Shown here: positions 60,060-64,000 of the stretch, one piece after another
How the letters are laid out: every line of letters starts with the position of its first letter
Numbering within the stretch: position 1 is the stretch's first letter
Origin: Portunus trituberculatus
Lineage: Eukaryota; Arthropoda; Malacostraca; Decapoda; Portunidae
Direction: 5' to 3'
Length of the DNA stretch: 64,000 bases
Assembly (NCBI RefSeq): GCF_017591435.1
Contig: NC_059272.1
Span: forward strand, 8,222,050 to 8,286,049
Translations under genes and position numbers: made by a program
Notes under the pieces: generated by a model
Database searches by the model: none
What the model saw: only the letters and a program-made list of their open reading frames with translations
Told to the model about the DNA's origin: nothing

Positions 60060-61771
60060 ATGCCAGAATTAAGTGAAAACTTGAACGTTAATCCTGAAAG
60101 TGAACATATAATTTCCAAGTGTAGTGAAAGTTCCGTTACGGAATCGCAACATGGCAAATCTGTAAAACGACGCAGCACATGGGAGGCTGCTGATAACATG
60201 GAGGACAATGATGGATTTCAGCTACTTAATAACAACAAAAAGAAAAGCAAGACAGCCGGGAATCAAGAAGCTGGTGCTTCCCAATCATCATGACAACAGC
60301 CGAAAGACACATGCTACCACCTTCACTTTCCGAAGGGCATCTCCCCGATGGACAGGATGATATGGCTAGCGGAGGTCGTGGACAAGCATCGCAACTTGTC
60401 TGTGACACCGCGCCTGACCGCCAAAACAGTCATAGCAGTCACGAAGGACAAGGACACAGTAAAATTCCTCACAAAAATAGGACATCCATACGATAGCGGC
60501 ATCATGAAGTGGACGGAAATAACATCAGAAAATCAAAGAACCAAACTCATGATTCGCAACTACCCGTCCTTCCTGCCGCTGACCTTTATAGAGAATCTTC
60601 CTTCAGTGCTAAAGGCAGAGAGGAACTATCATCGAGACACGAAGACGCCCAGGAATCAAGTGACTGTGCTGTGGGAGGGTGAGCCCCCCACACAACTGTA
60701 TCTGCCAAGTATTCGGCCTCTGAGGGTGGAGAGCTATATAGGCAAGCCAACCTTCTGTGGGAAGTGCCAGGAGTGGGGACACAGGGCGTGGGAGTGCGAC
60801 AAGAAGGTGAGGTGCGGTTTCTGTTCAGAGGGTCACGACACGAAAATTTGCAAAGAGAAACTCACAAAAGGAGAAGCAATTGTGTCAAAATGTCCAAACT
60901 GCTCCCAGGAGCATCACGCATGGAGCCCGAAGTGTCCCAGGAGACCTGTCACCACCTTTCCGCGAGACACGCCAACGACCACAGCTGCCCTACCTTCACT
61001 GCCCCCTCTCACATCCGAGGCCTTCCCACCCCTACCCCTGGCCGAACACCTGCAGTCAGGTCACCAGCATCCCTCCTCAGCGACCCACCCTCGCCTCTCC
61101 CACCTGACACCGTCGCCACCACCACCATCACCTCACACCCCGCTCCTCCACCCTACCCACCCTCCAGCCCACTAGTCGTCGGGTCAACCCCACCATCCAC
61201 AGCCCCCCTCCTCCATCCTACCAAGCCTCCCGCATCCCAAGCACAGGACCGGCCCCCATACCCACATGCCTCTCAAGCCTTACAAGAGGAGCTGTCTCAC
61301 CCCCCACAACTACAAATGCCAGGCCAACCCTTCCCCCACCCTGCCCCCCTGCCCCCACAGATGAAGCCACCCCATACCCAACAATCACAAAACAGCACAC
61401 ACGTCTCTCACATCACGAGCAAGTTGGAGGAGGAAGTGAAGATCCTTTGCCAAGAGGTAAAACAACTCTGGGATTCACAAGCAGCTCTTCAAAAAGAAAA
61501 TCAAGAACTCCGCCAACAAATGGCAACGTCCATGAAAAATATGGAATCAGAAATATCAAGCATGAGAGCCATGATGGCTCAGCTCCTTCAAAATGTCACG
61601 GGGACAAAACCGAAACAACATCGAGACGAGCCGCGCGGTGTGACGGAGGCCACTGTAGCCGCCACATCCAAAACTGCAACAGTGACCCCCACGCCGAAGC
61701 AGACAGCCGTGAAGGAGCACCAACAGCCCGCGAGACAGGAAGTGGAGGCGATGGACACCTGCGAAGACTAG
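60060..61771 (+). pseudogene. LINE ORF1 (gag-like, three zinc knuckles)
   Basis: ATG 60060 opens MPELSENLNVNPESEHIISK. A TGA at 60291 breaks the frame, which continues QPKDTCYHLHFPKG. Three knuckles follow: CGKCQEWGHRAWEC, CGFCSEGHDTKIC and CPNCSQEHHAWSPKC. A Pro-rich part contains a frame change between about 61050 and 61175. The end is a coiled coil (LEEEVKILCQEVKQLWDSQA, LQKENQELRQQM) and EAMDTCED before TAG. ORF1 proteins of this type bind the element RNA. Confidence 0.85.
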
Positions 61772-62555
61772 ACGAAACAACTGACAACCGAGCCGACCCC
61801 GCCCAGCCAGCCGCCCAAGCCCCGCCAGACAACACCGATCACAGGAGCGAGAAAACAGAACACCATCACCCAGTTAACCGTCCTACAGTGGAATATCTAT
61901 GGCTTAGTGAGCAAAGCCAATAATCTCTCGCAATATATAAACGCTCACAACACGGCCGTTGTCCTTCTGCAGGAAAGTTTAGTGACCGACGCAACCACCG
62001 TAAGACTTGGCAGACGCTACCAAGTCTTTTATCAACCGTACCGACAAGGAGGATCACGAGGCCTCGTAACCCTAGTGAGAAAAGACATTCCAGCCGCCCT
62101 GACAGAGAACCCTCACGACCTAGGTGAGCAGGTGGACACTCTGTGCGTCACGCTGCACCTCGGCCGCACATACAAGCTCAATATCTACAATGTGTACTGC
62201 CGACAGAGATCAACTCTAGACCTGCTGCCCCTACTAGAAGACCCGAACATGACACCAACACTCCTGAGTGGTGACTTTAATGCCCACCACCCCCTCCATG
62301 AGCCGTGGGGGGACGGTAACGTGAACCAGCGAGGACGGCACATCACGCAGGTACTGGAGGACTTTGCTGCAGCAGCTGTGCTTCACGGTGAGCCGCGACC
62401 TACACATATAGCAGGAGGCAGGCTGGACCTCATTATAATGGTGAACGGGGACGGCCAGAATATGGATGTGGAAGGAGTCCCGGAGCTTCTGAGTGACCAT
62501 TGGGCTCAAGAAATGTCACTGTTAATCTATAACCTGACTGCATTATTAACAGGAA
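61772..62555 (+). pseudogene. LINE ORF2: apurinic-type endonuclease domain
   Basis: The frame continues directly after the ORF1 TAG. Endonuclease motifs are TVLQWNIYGLVSKANN, VVLLQES (catalytic Glu), LLSGDFNAHHPLHE (Asp, Asn) and LLSDHWA (SDH). Such domains nick the target DNA for target-primed reverse transcription. The frame is lost between about 62510 and 62555. Confidence 0.85.
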
Positions 62556-64000
62556 AAAATGGTTGACTCACAAGGCGGACTGGGGAAAATTCACAGATAC
62601 ACTCAACACCTGGTATACAGATTATAAAGTTCCTGAGTCGACACAACAGTTTGCAAGTGACCTCACAAGAGCCATTCAAGATGCAGCTGATGCCTCCATG
62701 CCAACCAGAGGAATGAAAAAGTACAACCCTAACAAGAAATACTGCTGGTATTACAATGACAGAGTTAACCTGCTCACTAGAATGACTCGCCAGCTAACCA
62801 AGGTGTACCAGTCTACGAAGAATGAGGATGATAAAGCAAACTTACAGGAGTGGAACATATATGCAAGAGAACAATTAAATAAAATACGCGAAGAAAAATG
62901 GCTTACGTCTATGGCAACTCTCAGCCGCTCCACCAGCATGACCGCAGCCTGGAAGAAAATTAACAATGTCGGGTAAACATGCACGCCCACCAGCACACCC
63001 TGACCCAGCCGGGAAAGCAGAGGACTTAATCATGGAGTACCGTGACAGGTCTGCTACTACCAACCTCCCACAACATCTGTGAGACAACAAGGCCACACTC
63101 GACCCCGCGTGACTCGTCAGTGTCACAACCGCGACACACCTCCCTGATGATACTGACCACCAGGTAACGCGGGAGGAGCTTCTGCGAGCACGCAAGCCCA
63201 GCAAGGACACAGCCCCTAGAGAGGATGGCATCACATACTCCATGCTGAATCATGTGTGTGACGTGGCGGGTGATCCCCTGCTCCGACTGTTCAACATGTC
63301 GCTGACGCATGGAGAGGTGCCTGAAGAATGGACAACGGCCAACATCATTCCCATACCGAAGCACAACGACCAGTGTAAATTTAGACCTATCAGCCTCACC
63401 TCCACCATCTGCAAAATGATGGAAAGAATTCTCCTACGTCGACTTCAGTACAAAATAGGAAAATTTGACGCAGGAATAAATGGCTTCGTTCAAAACAGAA
63501 GTACTGCAAACTGCCTGGTCAACTACACATCAAATGCAAAGGCGAAAACCGAAGTGTTCATTGACATCGAGAAAGCCTTTGATAGGGCGCAGCCGACGGT
63601 CATCCTCCACGAACTCACCAAGCTGGGCGTCAAAGGAAAGCTGCTCACGTGGATAAAACAGTACCTGACGAACAGACGAGCCCGCGTCATATTTCAAGGT
63701 CATGCCTCACACTACCACACTTTAGAAAATGGCACGCCACAGGGAAGCGTCATGAGCCCCACCCTCTTCAATGTGTTGATGAACGTGTTGGCAACACTCC
63801 CATACCCCGCGGGCACACAACACATCGGCTACGCAGACGACATTGTTCTGCAGACCACCGAGAAAGACTCTGTCACCAAGATGCAAGCCTCACTCGACAT
63901 CCTGGCGAACAAATGCGATACAATTGGCTTCACTATATCGCACAGCAAGACCAAAGCCATGGCAAAGACCCGCCGCATGCCCCAGACCAAACTCCGCCTC
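62556..64000 (+). pseudogene. LINE ORF2: linker and reverse transcriptase (partial)
   Basis: It reads RKKWLTHKADWGKF to AAWKKINNVG (stop at 62974). After a frame change it continues EDLIMEYRDRS, with TGA codons at about 63078 and 63111. RT motifs follow: FRPISLTSTICKMMERI, VFIDIEKAFDRA (first Asp), GTPQGSVMSPTLFNVLMN and HIGYADDIVL (YADD). The window ends in the thumb region. It is inactive in this copy, though the RT stretch from 63115 is open to the edge. Confidence 0.86.

Larger units (their letters stand above)
59910..64000 (+). mobile_element. Jockey-type LINE, cut by the window end
   Basis: A short 5' UTR, ORF1 (zinc knuckles, coiled coil), an endonuclease and the start of the reverse transcriptase follow in the canonical order. 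The copy carries at least three in-frame TGA codons and three or four frame changes, so it is inactive. Confidence 0.88.

Overview
This window is eukaryotic and very probably from a decapod crustacean; a brachyuran crab is plausible but not provable from here. The signs are one intron-rich animal gene with GT-AG junctions, exceptionally long dinucleotide and trinucleotide microsatellites (several arrays over 200 bp), tRNA-derived SINEs and a dense, heavily nested load of DNA transposons and retroelements. There are no bacterial-style operons, rRNA genes or CRISPR arrays.

1-14.6 kb holds the only host gene I can support. It is a ten-exon gene on the + strand (378-14615) whose exons join in compatible phase into a 721-residue protein. 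The protein has a signal-peptide exon, a Pro-rich exon, two Cys-rich GDNF-receptor/GAS1-type repeats, a second Cys-rich module and a hydrophobic C-terminus typical of GPI anchoring. I read it as a GDNF family receptor alpha-like gene (arthropod Gfrl type). Its introns are packed with (CT)n, (GT)n, (CCT)n and (CTA)n tracts, two related MITEs and three SINE copies.

14.6-26 kb has no recognisable host gene. It holds further microsatellites, four SINEs, a Harbinger-type MITE with perfect TAA target duplications, two hAT/LINE remnants, a diverged tandem repeat and a short SGNH-hydrolase-like ORF.

26-41 kb is a transposon graveyard. Tigger-type elements with TA duplications were themselves hit by piggyBac-type elements (TTAA) and by a rearranged gypsy-like LTR element with inverted LTRs. 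A decayed DIRS retrotransposon (reverse transcriptase, RNase H, tyrosine recombinase) spans about 33.7-40.8 kb. It is split by an insertion carrying a 620-bp near-perfect palindrome, by a deleted Harbinger element and by a piggyBac-type MITE.

41.3-48.1 kb is a complete piggyBac element, with 14-bp perfect terminal repeats and TTAA on both sides. It contains two later insertions: a full-length Tigger (pogo) element and a 5'-truncated CR1-like LINE. 48-59.8 kb continues with an RTE-like LINE tail, a third Tigger copy, a SINE, a second Harbinger element, a ZBED5-type hAT relic and a jockey-type LINE fragment. 59.9 kb to the end is a larger jockey-type LINE (zinc-knuckle ORF1, endonuclease and reverse transcriptase) that runs off the window.

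Apart from the receptor gene, nearly every coding stretch is a mobile-element protein, and most carry stops or frameshifts. I found no previously undescribed multi-gene system. The most interesting material is the nested insertion history, the large palindrome, the fold-back LTR structure, the SINE series sharing one body under two tRNA-like heads, and the exon structure of the receptor gene.
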